Below are positions 32,935-42,410 of a DNA stretch of 42,542 nt, piece after piece. Position 1 is the stretch's first letter. Each line of letters opens with the position of its first letter. The position numbers were made by a program, and so were the translations under genes. The stretch comes from Lachnospiraceae bacterium. GTDB taxonomy: Bacteria > Bacillota > Clostridia > Lachnospirales > Lachnospiraceae. The stretch covers positions 6,561-49,102 of the forward strand of contig JAJQEO010000083.1 in NCBI GenBank assembly GCA_021201665.1. The letters run 5' to 3'. The notes beneath the pieces were generated by a model that saw nothing but the letters and a program-made list of their open reading frames with translations, was not told where the DNA came from and searched no databases.

Positions 32935-34365
32935 ATGAAGAAAAAACACAGGGGACTGCAGATCACTGTCCTTGTGATCATCTGTCTGATACTGGCGGGA
33001 TTGTGCGGCGGCGGCTATTACCTTTATAAAAAGGTAAACAGCGGCCTGTTTTTTGAGGAGACGACTCTGAACGGATATGATGTGTCAGGCATGTCCTGCA
33101 GGGAAGTACTCCAGATGCTGAAAGCAGATTACAGTGCGCCGACGATGACCATCACGGAAGCGGACGAGGCGGTGCTGACGCTGACGCTCGAAGAGATGGG
33201 ATACACCATTGACGAGGCGGCTCTTCTCTCTGACATTCAGTCCTGCATGCGCGAGCAGAATGTGGGCCTTTTCCTCAGCCTGCGGGAGGGGAACACATTC
33301 GAGGTCGAGGTTTCCTTCGATTATGATGACAGTGTATTTGCCTCTGCCGTATCAGCTGAGAATTTTTCGACAGCCAGGACGGTCTGCTCGGACGCGACTC
33401 TGGAGTATGACGGCACCGTGTATTATATTGAACAGGAAGTCTATGGCACAGAGTTTGACGACGCGGATCTGCAGGTTCTCGTGAAGGATTACGTGGATAA
33501 CCTTCTTGCAGAGGATGGTCCGCAGGATGATTTTACGATCGCTGTTCCTGAGTCCTTTTATTATCTGCCGGCAGTCACGCAGGATGATTTTGAACTGAAT
33601 ACCCTGATGGATATCTATAATTCCTACTGTCAGACTGTGATTACCCTGACCTTTGGCGAGGAGGAGATTGTCCTCGACTGGTCTACGCTGCAGGACTGGA
33701 TTATTATAGACGGAGAGCTTTCCTCTATTGACGAGCAGCAGGTGGAGGACTTCGTCTACAACCTTGCCGCCACCTACAATACCCTCTATCTTCCGCGCAC
33801 CTTTACGACGAGCAACGGAGAGACGATTGAGTACGAGAGCAGTGACTACGGCTACCAGATTGACCAGAGCGGTGAAAAGGAGCAGCTCCTTTTGGACATC
33901 GCGTCCAACACAGAAGTCACCCGAGAGCCGGTATATTCGACAACAGGCCGCGCGCGCAATGGTGTTGACGACATCTGCGGCACCTATGTGGAGGTCGACC
34001 TGACCGGCCAGCATGTCTGGTATTATAAGGATGGCGAGCTGATTATCGAGAGCGACTGCGTCACGGGCAAGCCGACCGAGGAGCGTGAGACCACAACGGG
34101 CGTTTTCATGATTCCCTATAAACAGATGAATGTCACCTTAAAAGGCGGCACTGGTTCGAGCGCCTGGGAGACCGACGTGACCTACTGGATGCCGTTCCAT
34201 GACGGGCAGGGGCTGCACGACGCGACCTGGCGTTCCTCCTTCGGCGGCAGTATTTATAAGACCAACGGTTCCCATGGCTGTGTCAATCTGCCATACGATG
34301 TAGCTGAGACCATCTATAATGAGATGGAGGAGCGCACACCGATCTTCCTGTATAAAACGGAATAA
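32935..34365 (+). CDS. L,D-transpeptidase with peptidoglycan-binding N-terminal domains
   Basis: Cross-links peptidoglycan (3-3 bonds) or attaches proteins, outside the membrane. 476 aa: a signal anchor at about 8-31, two tandem N-terminal domains (about 40-330) of the putative peptidoglycan-binding type (TTLNGYDVSGMSCREVLQML opens the first), and a YkuD domain from about 350 with YVEVDLTGQHVWYYKDGELI, SCVTGKPT-like strand, and the catalytic HGCVN of NGSHGCVNLP (H447, C449). AAGGGGAAAG precedes the ATG. The gene follows phoR but probably has its own promoter. Confidence 0.93.
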   Translation: MKKKHRGLQITVLVIICLILAGLCGGGYYLYKKVNSGLFFEETTLNGYDVSGMSCREVLQMLKADYSAPTMTITEADEAVLTLTLEEMGYTIDEAALLSDIQSCMREQNVGLFLSLREGNTFEVEVSFDYDDSVFASAVSAENFSTARTVCSDATLEYDGTVYYIEQEVYGTEFDDADLQVLVKDYVDNLLAEDGPQDDFTIAVPESFYYLPAVTQDDFELNTLMDIYNSYCQTVITLTFGEEEIVLDWSTLQDWIIIDGELSSIDEQQVEDFVYNLAATYNTLYLPRTFTTSNGETIEYESSDYGYQIDQSGEKEQLLLDIASNTEVTREPVYSTTGRARNGVDDICGTYVEVDLTGQHVWYYKDGELIIESDCVTGKPTEERETTTGVFMIPYKQMNVTLKGGTGSSAWETDVTYWMPFHDGQGLHDATWRSSFGGSIYKTNGSHGCVNLPYDVAETIYNEMEERTPIFLYKTE

Positions 34366-34687
34366 AGGCTCCCGAAATCAAAAAAATGCTTTTCTTTCGA
34401 AGCACTGCGAGGCTGTGCAACCTTTACAAAGCCACTATCAGAAATCCCGGCAGATGACTTCGGCGGAAAATCAGCGGGCGGAGTCGGGCGGAGAAATCTC
34501 CGAAAACGTTTCAGAATGTCTTGACACAATTGTGAAAACAGTATAAAATCAGAGTGTTGTTTGGACGAGCGAGTCATCTTTTCTCGGCAGAGAGATCCTC
34601 TGATTTTTGAGTGGATTTGTTTCCGGAGATGAGGATGGCAGACGAGATATATTTCGAACAATGAAAAATGAATAAGGAGGTGTTCCT
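34366..34687 (+). promoter_or_regulatory. rny leader with predicted promoter at 34521-34549
   Basis: TTGACA (34521-34526), 17 bp, TAAAAT (34544-34549) is near consensus. The transcript would begin near 34556, leaving about 130 nt before the gene. No T-run terminator after the transpeptidase gene was seen, and no other gene in the 322-bp spacer. Confidence 0.7.
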
Positions 34688-36241
34688 GTGCCTACAGTGA
34701 TTACAATTGCTGTTGTAATCATTCTGATTCTGGCGGCAGTCGCGATATCCTCCCTTGTCTCCGTGAGCTACTATAAAAAGTCGATAGAAGCGAAGCTCGG
34801 CAGTGCCGAGGAAAAGGCAAGGCAGATCATCGATGACGCGCTGAAGACGGCCGAGACAAAGAAACGCGAAGCACTTCTGGAAGCGAAGGAAGAATCTTTG
34901 AAGACCAAAAATGAGTTGGAAAAAGAGACCAGAGAGCGCAGATCAGAATTGCAGCGTTACGAGAAGCGCGTCCTGTCAAAGGAAGAGAGCGTTGACAGGA
35001 AAGCGGATGCTTTGGAACGCCGGGAATCAGGGATTACAGCCAGGGAAGAAGAGTTAAAGAAGAAAGCCGCGGAAATCGAGACGCTTCATGACCAGCGGCT
35101 GGCAGAACTCGAAAGAATCTCAGGACTTACCTCTGAACAAGCAAAAGAATATCTTTTAAAAACTGTTGAAGATGAAGTAAAAATTGACACAGCCAAGCTC
35201 TACAGGGAACTGGAGAGTCAGGCAAAGGAAGAAGCCGGTAAGAAGGCAAAGGAATATGTGGTCACCGCGATTCAGAAATGCGCCGCCGACCACGTGGCGG
35301 AGACGACGATCTCCGTGGTTCAGTTGCCTGGCGACGAGATGAAGGGAAGGATTATCGGACGAGAGGGAAGAAACATCCGCACGCTGGAGACGCTGACGGG
35401 TGTGGATCTCATCATCGACGATACACCGGAAGCCGTCATTTTGTCGGCGTTTGACCCGATCAGAAGAGAAGTGGCGAGGATCGCCCTGGAGAAGCTGATC
35501 GTGGACGGCCGTATCCACCCGGCCAGGATTGAAGAAATGGTGGAGAAGGCACAACGGGAAGTGGAGACGGTCATCCGCGAGGAAGGAGAGTCCGCAGCCC
35601 TGGAGGTCGGGGTACACGGGATCCATCCGGAGCTGATCCGTCTGCTGGGCAGAATGAAATACAGGACCAGCTATGGTCAGAACGCTCTGAAGCATTCGAT
35701 CGAGGTGGCGCAGCTGTCCGGGCTGCTGGCAGGCGAGATCGGTGTCGATGTGCGGATGGCCAAGCGCGCTGGTTTATTGCATGACATTGGCAAATCCATT
35801 GACCATGAGATGGAGGGCTCCCATGTTCAGATTGGTGCGGAATTGTGCAGGAAGTACAAGGAATCTCCGATTGTCATCAATGCGGTAGAGTCCCATCATG
35901 GAGATGTAGAACCAGAATCACTGATCGCCTGCATCGTACAGGCCGCAGATACTATTTCGGCGGCTCGCCCGGGTGCGCGGCGTGAGACTCTGGAAACATA
36001 TACAAACAGATTAAAACAGTTAGAAGATATTGCGAACGCCTTCAAGGGCGTGGAGAAATCATTTGCTATTCAGGCAGGTAGGGAAATTCGGGTAATGGTA
36101 GTGCCGGATCAGGTCAATGACTCAGGCATGGCTCTTCTCGCGAGAGAGATAGCCAAACAGATAGAGGCAGAACTGGAGTATCCGGGGCAGATCAAGGTCA
36201 GCGTCATACGCGAGAGCAGATCAGTCGACTACGCGAAGTAA
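34688..36241 (+). CDS. rny: ribonuclease Y
   Basis: Membrane-anchored endoribonuclease that starts mRNA decay. The 517-aa product has an N-terminal helix (about 3-27), a long charged coiled coil (about 35-180), a KH domain with [29 protein letters not shown], and an HD domain ([21 protein letters not shown]) followed by the [22 protein letters not shown] end. The start is GTG at 34688, with AAGGAGGTG just upstream. Full length. A strong terminator follows. Confidence 0.97.
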   Translation: MPTVITIAVVIILILAAVAISSLVSVSYYKKSIEAKLGSAEEKARQIIDDALKTAETKKREALLEAKEESLKTKNELEKETRERRSELQRYEKRVLSKEESVDRKADALERRESGITAREEELKKKAAEIETLHDQRLAELERISGLTSEQAKEYLLKTVEDEVKIDTAKLYRELESQAKEEAGKKAKEYVVTAIQKCAADHVAETTISVVQLPGDEMKGRIIGREGRNIRTLETLTGVDLIIDDTPEAVILSAFDPIRREVARIALEKLIVDGRIHPARIEEMVEKAQREVETVIREEGESAALEVGVHGIHPELIRLLGRMKYRTSYGQNALKHSIEVAQLSGLLAGEIGVDVRMAKRAGLLHDIGKSIDHEMEGSHVQIGAELCRKYKESPIVINAVESHHGDVEPESLIACIVQAADTISAARPGARRETLETYTNRLKQLEDIANAFKGVEKSFAIQAGREIRVMVVPDQVNDSGMALLAREIAKQIEAELEYPGQIKVSVIRESRSVDYAK

Positions 36242-36250
36242 GAAGCTAAA

Positions 36251-36287
36251 GGAGCCGCAGGGGTGAAAACCTGCGGCTCCTTTTTTT
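36251..36287 (+). terminator. intrinsic terminator of rny
   Basis: Perfect 11-bp stem GGAGCCGCAGG / CCTGCGGCTCC (36251-36261, 36270-36280) followed by seven T. It starts 10 nt after the rny stop. Confidence 0.95.
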
Positions 36288-36378
36288 CTGATGCGCAGTG
36301 GCGCGAGAGGAATTTTGGCAGCTTTCTGCCCGCTCAACTGAATATTCTTACAAAACTGTGAAAAGATTTTAAAAAACA

Positions 36379-36407
36379 TTTACAAACGGACTAAAATAAG
36401 GTATGCT
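36379..36407 (+). promoter_or_regulatory. predicted promoter for the GT2 gene
   Basis: TTTACA (36379-36384), 17 bp, TATGCT (36402-36407), about 36 bp before the gene. It lies just after the rny terminator. Confidence 0.5.
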
Positions 36408-36442
36408 GTATCCGCGAAAACAAACAGGATGGAGGAAACGGG

Positions 36443-37519
36443 ATGAAGCTGATTATTCAGATACCCTGTTATAATGAAGCACAGACACTGGAGATTGCTC
36501 TGAATGATTTGCCCAGGCATATCGATGGGGTCGATGAGATTGAATATCTGATTATCAACGACGGGAGCAAGGACGAGACGGTTGAAGTGGCAAGACGCTG
36601 GGGGGTCAACTATATCGTCAGCTTTACACAGAATAAAGGACTGGCCAAGGGCTTTATGGCCGGTCTGGACGCCTGCCTGCGCAATGGCGCGGATATTATT
36701 GTCAACACAGACGCCGACGACCAGTATGTCGGCGAGGACATCGCCAAGCTGATTGGGCCGATCCTGGACGGCAGGGCGGATGTGGTGATCGGGGAGAGGC
36801 CGATCGACCAGACCGAGCACTTTTCCCCTTTAAAGAAGAAGCTGCAGCATTTCGGCAGCTGGGTGGTCCGCGTGGCTTCCAAAACGGATATCCCGGACGC
36901 GCCGAGCGGCTTTCGCGCGTTCAGCAGGGACGCTGCCATGCGTATGAATGTAATTAATGAGTATACATATACGTTGGAGACGATCGTGCAGGCGGGACGC
37001 AATAAGATGGCGATCACCTCCGTCCCTGTCCGTACCAACCGGGAGCTGCGGCCATCACGTCTGTTCAGCAGTATGTATAGTTACGTTAAAAAATCCATAC
37101 TGACGATTTTCCGGGCGTTTCTGATGTACCGCCCATTGATGGTCTTTACAGTCCTGGGGAGCATTATGGGATTGATCGGCGTCGGCATCGGCATTCGGTT
37201 TCTGGGATATTTCTTTGAAGGCAGCGGAAACGGACATATCCAGTCCCTGATCCTCTCGAGCATGATGATCATCCTCGGTGTCATGACCTTCATTGTCGGG
37301 CTGCAGGGAGACATCATTTCCGCAAACCGAAAAATTCTCGAGGACATTCAGTACCACGTGAGAAAGCTGGATTATGAGAACGACATGCTGCGCAAAGAAC
37401 GGATGGATCAGGCCGGGATGCCCGGGAAAGCTTCCGCAGATGGGGCCGCGGCAGCAGAGGATAAGCCGGAGAAAGCTTCCCGGACCGAAGCTGCGGCCGC
37501 TAAGGAAAATCCAGAGTGA
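36443..37519 (+). CDS. GT2 glycosyltransferase with C-terminal membrane helices (DPM1/GtrB-like)
   Basis: 358 aa. The GT-A fold has IQIPCYNEAQTL at the start, LIINDGSKDET, a DXD-type TDADDQY (about 90) and the SGFRAFSRDAAM end of the catalytic part; then two membrane helices (about 232-256 and 266-292) and a charged Ala/Glu-rich tail. It resembles dolichol/undecaprenyl-phosphate sugar transferases, which charge a lipid carrier on the cytoplasmic face. It is directly followed by a large polytopic protein, which may use the lipid-linked sugar. GGATGGAGG precedes the ATG. Confidence 0.9.
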   Translation: MKLIIQIPCYNEAQTLEIALNDLPRHIDGVDEIEYLIINDGSKDETVEVARRWGVNYIVSFTQNKGLAKGFMAGLDACLRNGADIIVNTDADDQYVGEDIAKLIGPILDGRADVVIGERPIDQTEHFSPLKKKLQHFGSWVVRVASKTDIPDAPSGFRAFSRDAAMRMNVINEYTYTLETIVQAGRNKMAITSVPVRTNRELRPSRLFSSMYSYVKKSILTIFRAFLMYRPLMVFTVLGSIMGLIGVGIGIRFLGYFFEGSGNGHIQSLILSSMMIILGVMTFIVGLQGDIISANRKILEDIQYHVRKLDYENDMLRKERMDQAGMPGKASADGAAAAEDKPEKASRTEAAAAKENPE

Positions 37520-37709
37520 TCCCGTTACACAAACGGGCGACCGGATAAAACAGACATTCGGTTAAAACATAAAAATAAGAAGTGGCAGTGTGTCCGTTTT
37601 TGCTTAGCAAGGGCTGCCAGAGTGTGCAAGCGTGTTTATAGATTGCGTATAGATGGCTCGCTGGTTTGCACTGGCTCTGCAAATAAGAATACAGGCGGGA
37701 GAAGGCAGG

Positions 37710-40700
37710 ATGGGAAACAAGGAAAAAAGATTTCAGCTAAATGCCTGGATCGTCCAGGGCATTTCCCTGATTATTATAATGGGAATGGCATTGTGGACGA
37801 CCAGACAGACGGGCATTCTAACGCAGATTGGGACGGAGAACGTATACTGGGAACGCGCCAGATTCATTCTCGGAGAGGGAGGCGCGACATTGTATACAGG
37901 CAGCTCTGTCTGCTCTCTGGGCTACAGCCTGCTGCTTGTGCCTGTCTGTGCGCTGGTCAAAAGCCCTTATGGAGCGTACAAGGCCGCCATTTTGCTGAAT
38001 GGATTCCTGCTCTGTCTGACATATCTGATGTCCGTGAAGACGGCCAGAAAGCTTTTTTCCAGAGAAAACGAGTGCTTCCTGAGCACAGCCTGCTTTTTTG
38101 CCGTATTCACCCCGGCACTCTTTGCTTCCAGGACCTATACCGGCCCTGAGGCTGCGGTGCTGTTTCTGACATGGATTTCTCTTTATCTGCTCGCTGCCAT
38201 CTGGAAGGCTCCGAGACGATTCCGGCGAAGACTTTATTGGAGACTCCATCTGGTGCTGCTCGCGGCATGCATGATCCTGATTGGATTTTTGCAGATCACG
38301 TCGCTCGGCGTCATCCTCGCCGTGACGGCTCTGCTTGCTTATTATGTGAAAAAGGATAAAATCGAAGAAAATTCCTTCCTGCTGTTTATGCTGGCCGTAC
38401 TTCTTGGCCTGGCGGCCGGAAACATCGCAGAACGCGTTTTCCTTTACCGCTTTTCCGCAGATCTGGATATCGTGACGGTCCGCTCCTCTCTGGAGGTGCT
38501 GCTGGACGCGCTCGGAGAGCTGCAGGAGACGGATTACCTGTACAGCCTGTTTAACGCCCTGACCGGTAAGCTTTACAGCCTGCTGATTGCAAGCTTTCTG
38601 TTCCTGTGTCCGGCGCTGTGGTTCCTGTGCCGGAAGCTTTTTGGACGTGCGCTTAAAATGTCTGTTACAAATGCCGGGGCTGCGGGTGCAAAGAACTGTA
38701 CTAAAACCGAACCGGCAGCTGCGAAGGACAATACTAAAACCGAACCTGTAGCCGAGCAAGAAAGCACAGACGCAAAACCAGTAATTGCAAATGGCTGTAA
38801 AAATGTCGAATCAACTGCTGCGAAGGATGATCTGAATGATCCTATTGCTGATGCTGTGGATGATGCAGTTGTGCAGCAGGCGGACGCAATGGATGATATA
38901 ATCGTGCAGTGGGCGGGTGCAATAGATGATACAGCCGCGCGGCAGCCAGATACAAAGGATGAAGGTACTGTCCGTCTGGCAGATGCGGAATCCAGATGGG
39001 AAAGAAAATCCTCCCACAGCTCAGATTTCCTCATCTGTGCGTTCGTCTGCATTTTCCTGGCGCAGATGCTTTTTATGAGTCTTTACGACCGGACCGGAAG
39101 CTATGACAGCAGCCTGCTTTCCCTGTCAGGGCTGGAGATGGTCCTTTCTCCGATGATCCTGCTTGGGATTGTCTGCTTCCGGCAGAGCCGGGATCCGGAA
39201 AAGGAAGCAGCCGGCTATCTGCTGCTGCTCTGCATCTGCACCTTTCTGGCGGGGAATACCTTCCAGAGAGCGGGGACGGAGAGCATCAGCGGCGCTTACT
39301 GCGGATTTTTTACCCTGCTTCGGACCGACGGAGCCCTTATGAAGCCTACGGCCGCGGTTTATACGGCCGCCTGTCTGGTACTGCTGGCGGCACTGCTTCT
39401 GTTTGCGCTGCTGCGAGTTCCATTCGATAAGATCGTATATTCTTTCCGATCAGATACTCCTGAGTCAGCTTCATCCAGATCAGAGGATCTGGATGAAGTG
39501 CCGGATGCCGCAAGGAATACTTCCTCCTGGCCAGGGATGCGGCTTGTGGCTGTGCTGCGCGGCTTTGGCGTGCTGCTTTGCGTGTGTCTTTCGCTTTATA
39601 TGAATATGCAGGCGGTATCTCTGACCGCAGGTGAAGAATCCGATGGCTATCTCATACAGGCCGCACCGGCAGCCTCCCTGCTTTCTGGAACGACAGTCAA
39701 TCTGGAATGCCTGTATTTCAGAGAGGATACTTCAGGGGACACCTCGGAGAGTACTTCAGAGGACGCTCTGGCGGTGCTGCAGTCTCTGCTCCCGGACATT
39801 GAAATCCGCTCTTTGGAGGATGACGCGGAAGCAAGAGAACGGTTTTATGACGGACTGGATCAGGAGTCGGACAATCTGATCATCCTGACCGGGTCTTCAG
39901 AGAGCACTCTGGACACTTACGAAGAAAAGCTGGACGGCTATTGCATTGTTTATACGACAGAAACCTGGGCGATCTGGGCAAAAAAGGACAGCCAGGCATA
40001 CGCAGAGCTGGAAGAAGGAGCAGCCGCCCGTATAGAGAATGTTCCTTTTAAATCAAGAGAGGAAGAGGAACCTGAGACGGAAACTGAAACTGAGGCTGAA
40101 ACGGAGATTGCTGCAGAGACGGAGATTGTCACAGAGACCGAGAACGCTGCAGAAACAGAGAATGATACAGAGGCGGGGACTGCCGCAGAGACGGGGATCT
40201 CTACGGCAACAGAGATTATAACGGAAACAGAAGTCGCGGCAGAATCAGAGACCACCGCAAAAACAGAAGCCGCCGCAGAAACAGAGACCGCCGCGATCAC
40301 AAATACGACCGTCATCTACGGCGGCAGCATGGTACTGGCTCCGGGGACTTATCAGATGACGGTCTGCCTGCACACTGATTCCGACGAGGAAATGAGCGGA
40401 ACGATTACGATTTCCGACGGAGACGGGACACTTGCTGCGGCAAGCTATACGCAGGAGGTCTTTGATGGAAATGGAGACGCGGCTCTGTCGATTGCCTTTA
40501 CGGGCAGAGATGTAATGCGGAAGGTCAGTGTCACTATTTACGGCACCATGCCGACTGTTTCAACCGTGGATCAGGTGACCTGCCAGAAGACCAGTGACCT
40601 GGTCACCGTGGCGCTGGATACTTCTGACAAGCTGAAAAAGACAACGAAAAAAATTGAGTCAACCGACAAGCTGGCCGGCACAAAGGGTACAGTCGCCTAT

Positions 40701-42170
40701 ATTGATAAGCTCGCAGATGACTCGGACGAGCTTTCACTCGAGGTTCTGGAGAATCTGCTGACCGGATATGAAGTGAACGCAGTCACAGTGGAGGAACTGG
40801 ACACCGTGGATACGGATTATCTGATCGGCCTTACGACGTCGCATTCCTATTATGGGGCGATGGACAGGTATTCTATCATAAGAAGAGACGGTACTTATAC
40901 GCTCCTGGTGCGCAACGATTCGGAATTATACGAAGAATGCCGGGAAGCTGATATGATTTTATCTGACGGGTACGAGATCGACGTCAGCGTGTTTGCGGCC
41001 GGCAGTGATGACGCATTCGCCATCACCCTGGAGCGTGGAGATTACAATTATCACCTCCGCCTGGCATTCAATCCGGAGCTGGTGACTGGCAAGGGTGACG
41101 ACACGGGAGCCGTCATCCATGTTTTGAGCGGCGAGGAAGAGATTGCCAGCGTGGAAGTATCCTGCGAACAGATGCTGGAGCGGATCGACGGCATTACAGA
41201 GGTTGTGATTCCGCTGAACCTTTCAGCGAAAACAAAAGAGATCACCTGCACTGTAGAGATGACAGATTCGATCAGCGCGGTCCTCACGCCGCTCTCCATA
41301 GAGTTGGCCTCCGAAATGTTCCAGTTTGGAAAAGAAGAAGACTTAACGGAGTTCATCAGCCTTATTGAAAACGTGGAAAAAGGCGCGGCTGTCTATGTGG
41401 CACGCACCTCGACAGCAAGGAGCAACACCCATGTGCTGTACACTTATCTGCAGGAACTTTTACCGGACTATCCGATTTCAGAGATCACCTACAGTGAGGC
41501 GGTCGATCTGGCCGGAGACGGACTGCTGCTGACCTACGGCTTTAGCGCCAACACACTGACGATGGCCGGTACCTACAGCATCCTGGCCCATGCCGGACAG
41601 TATACTCTCTGGGCAAAAAGCAGCGGAGAATATCTGCAGGAGCTGACCGCCGCCGGCGCGCCTGTCTTAAGCAGCGGCTCCAAAATATCCCCTGCAAGCG
41701 CAGCGGCCATGGCGGGCATCGAGACCGGGGCGACGGAGAGCTCAGATGCTGATATGGATACAGCGGCAGCAGCAGATACCGACACGACAGATGATACAGC
41801 AGAGAGCACGGTCGCATACCTTCCAAAAGCACAATACCAGATCTATCTCAAGCTGACCGCTCAGGAGCTTGAACTCGACGACACGGTAGAAGTCTATCTT
41901 TACAGAGACAGCACCGAGAGCGAGATTGAGTCTGAGATCGAGGAGCTGGCCGACTCCGGGTACACCGCCCAAGAGGCAGAAGAACTGGTTTCGCGAAGAA
42001 AACAGTGCGGCAGCATCAGCCTGGGTTCCTACCAGCTGCTGGAGACTGACAGCCTGCTCATATCCGTCACGACCTCGAAGGCAGCGATGGAAAACCTCAC
42101 CTGCGAGGTCTACACCTGGCATGGAGGGAGTGTCGAGGCGGAGATTCTGTGGATCGAGATGGTATCGTAA
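37710..42170 (+). CDS. large polytopic membrane protein with three repeated extracellular modules
   Basis: 1486 aa, no named family recognised. Residues about 10-630 hold roughly 13 membrane helices, broken by an Asp/Ala/Thr-rich loop (about 325-435); this part resembles GT-C/PMT-type glycosyltransferases in general layout, without a clear signature. The rest is probably outside. Three copies of a module follow: an alpha/beta part (about 690-755, 992-1070, 1225-1300), each with LLPD/LLTG-Y-type helix, a D.LI.LT strand and (Y/W)(T/A)xWAK or YTLLVR end, and a beta-rich part (about 870-950, 1097-1197, 1368-1483). An acidic TE/AE-rich linker (782-863) lies in the first module. ATG at 37710 has GGAGAAGG upstream; a frame opening at 37653 is weaker. 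It probably acts with the GT2 upstream in surface glycosylation. Confidence 0.8.
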   Translation: MGNKEKRFQLNAWIVQGISLIIIMGMALWTTRQTGILTQIGTENVYWERARFILGEGGATLYTGSSVCSLGYSLLLVPVCALVKSPYGAYKAAILLNGFLLCLTYLMSVKTARKLFSRENECFLSTACFFAVFTPALFASRTYTGPEAAVLFLTWISLYLLAAIWKAPRRFRRRLYWRLHLVLLAACMILIGFLQITSLGVILAVTALLAYYVKKDKIEENSFLLFMLAVLLGLAAGNIAERVFLYRFSADLDIVTVRSSLEVLLDALGELQETDYLYSLFNALTGKLYSLLIASFLFLCPALWFLCRKLFGRALKMSVTNAGAAGAKNCTKTEPAAAKDNTKTEPVAEQESTDAKPVIANGCKNVESTAAKDDLNDPIADAVDDAVVQQADAMDDIIVQWAGAIDDTAARQPDTKDEGTVRLADAESRWERKSSHSSDFLICAFVCIFLAQMLFMSLYDRTGSYDSSLLSLSGLEMVLSPMILLGIVCFRQSRDPEKEAAGYLLLLCICTFLAGNTFQRAGTESISGAYCGFFTLLRTDGALMKPTAAVYTAACLVLLAALLLFALLRVPFDKIVYSFRSDTPESASSRSEDLDEVPDAARNTSSWPGMRLVAVLRGFGVLLCVCLSLYMNMQAVSLTAGEESDGYLIQAAPAASLLSGTTVNLECLYFREDTSGDTSESTSEDALAVLQSLLPDIEIRSLEDDAEARERFYDGLDQESDNLIILTGSSESTLDTYEEKLDGYCIVYTTETWAIWAKKDSQAYAELEEGAAARIENVPFKSREEEEPETETETEAETEIAAETEIVTETENAAETENDTEAGTAAETGISTATEIITETEVAAESETTAKTEAAAETETAAITNTTVIYGGSMVLAPGTYQMTVCLHTDSDEEMSGTITISDGDGTLAAASYTQEVFDGNGDAALSIAFTGRDVMRKVSVTIYGTMPTVSTVDQVTCQKTSDLVTVALDTSDKLKKTTKKIESTDKLAGTKGTVAYIDKLADDSDELSLEVLENLLTGYEVNAVTVEELDTVDTDYLIGLTTSHSYYGAMDRYSIIRRDGTYTLLVRNDSELYEECREADMILSDGYEIDVSVFAAGSDDAFAITLERGDYNYHLRLAFNPELVTGKGDDTGAVIHVLSGEEEIASVEVSCEQMLERIDGITEVVIPLNLSAKTKEITCTVEMTDSISAVLTPLSIELASEMFQFGKEEDLTEFISLIENVEKGAAVYVARTSTARSNTHVLYTYLQELLPDYPISEITYSEAVDLAGDGLLLTYGFSANTLTMAGTYSILAHAGQYTLWAKSSGEYLQELTAAGAPVLSSGSKISPASAAAMAGIETGATESSDADMDTAAAADTDTTDDTAESTVAYLPKAQYQIYLKLTAQELELDDTVEVYLYRDSTESEIESEIEELADSGYTAQEAEELVSRRKQCGSISLGSYQLLETDSLLISVTTSKAAMENLTCEVYTWHGGSVEAEILWIEMVS

Positions 42171-42410
42171 GATATCGTAACATATCGTAATGCATCGTAA
42201 TGCCTTCTTCGAAAGCCTTGCAATATAAGGACGGAATTGCTATAATGCTTAAGGATTTGGAAACTTGTGCGGATGCGGCGCAACGGAAAGCTTAAAGAAA
42301 TTTTATTAAGTTTACACCTTCTTACCAGGGGCTGCCCCCTGGAACTTACCAAAGATAAACGGGTAGAATCTATGTCAAAAACTACATATCAGTTTACGGA
42401 GGTAAAGAAT
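42164..42410 (+). repeat. ATCGTAA short repeats and hairpin before the last gene
   Basis: Around the stop of the large protein, TATCGTAA-type units repeat about four times (42164-42203) at roughly 10-bp steps. A 7-bp hairpin CCAGGGG / CCCCTGG with a 4-nt loop (42325-42342) follows. TAGAAT at 42364-42369 is a possible -10 without a matching -35. No gene was seen in this spacer. Confidence 0.45.

Noticed and set aside
37521..37537. Terminator after the GT2 gene
   Set aside because: CCCGTT/AACGGG is only 6 bp with no T-run; too weak to call.
37818..38759. 313-aa open frame on the minus strand
   Set aside because: Antisense to the large membrane protein, low-complexity and without motifs.
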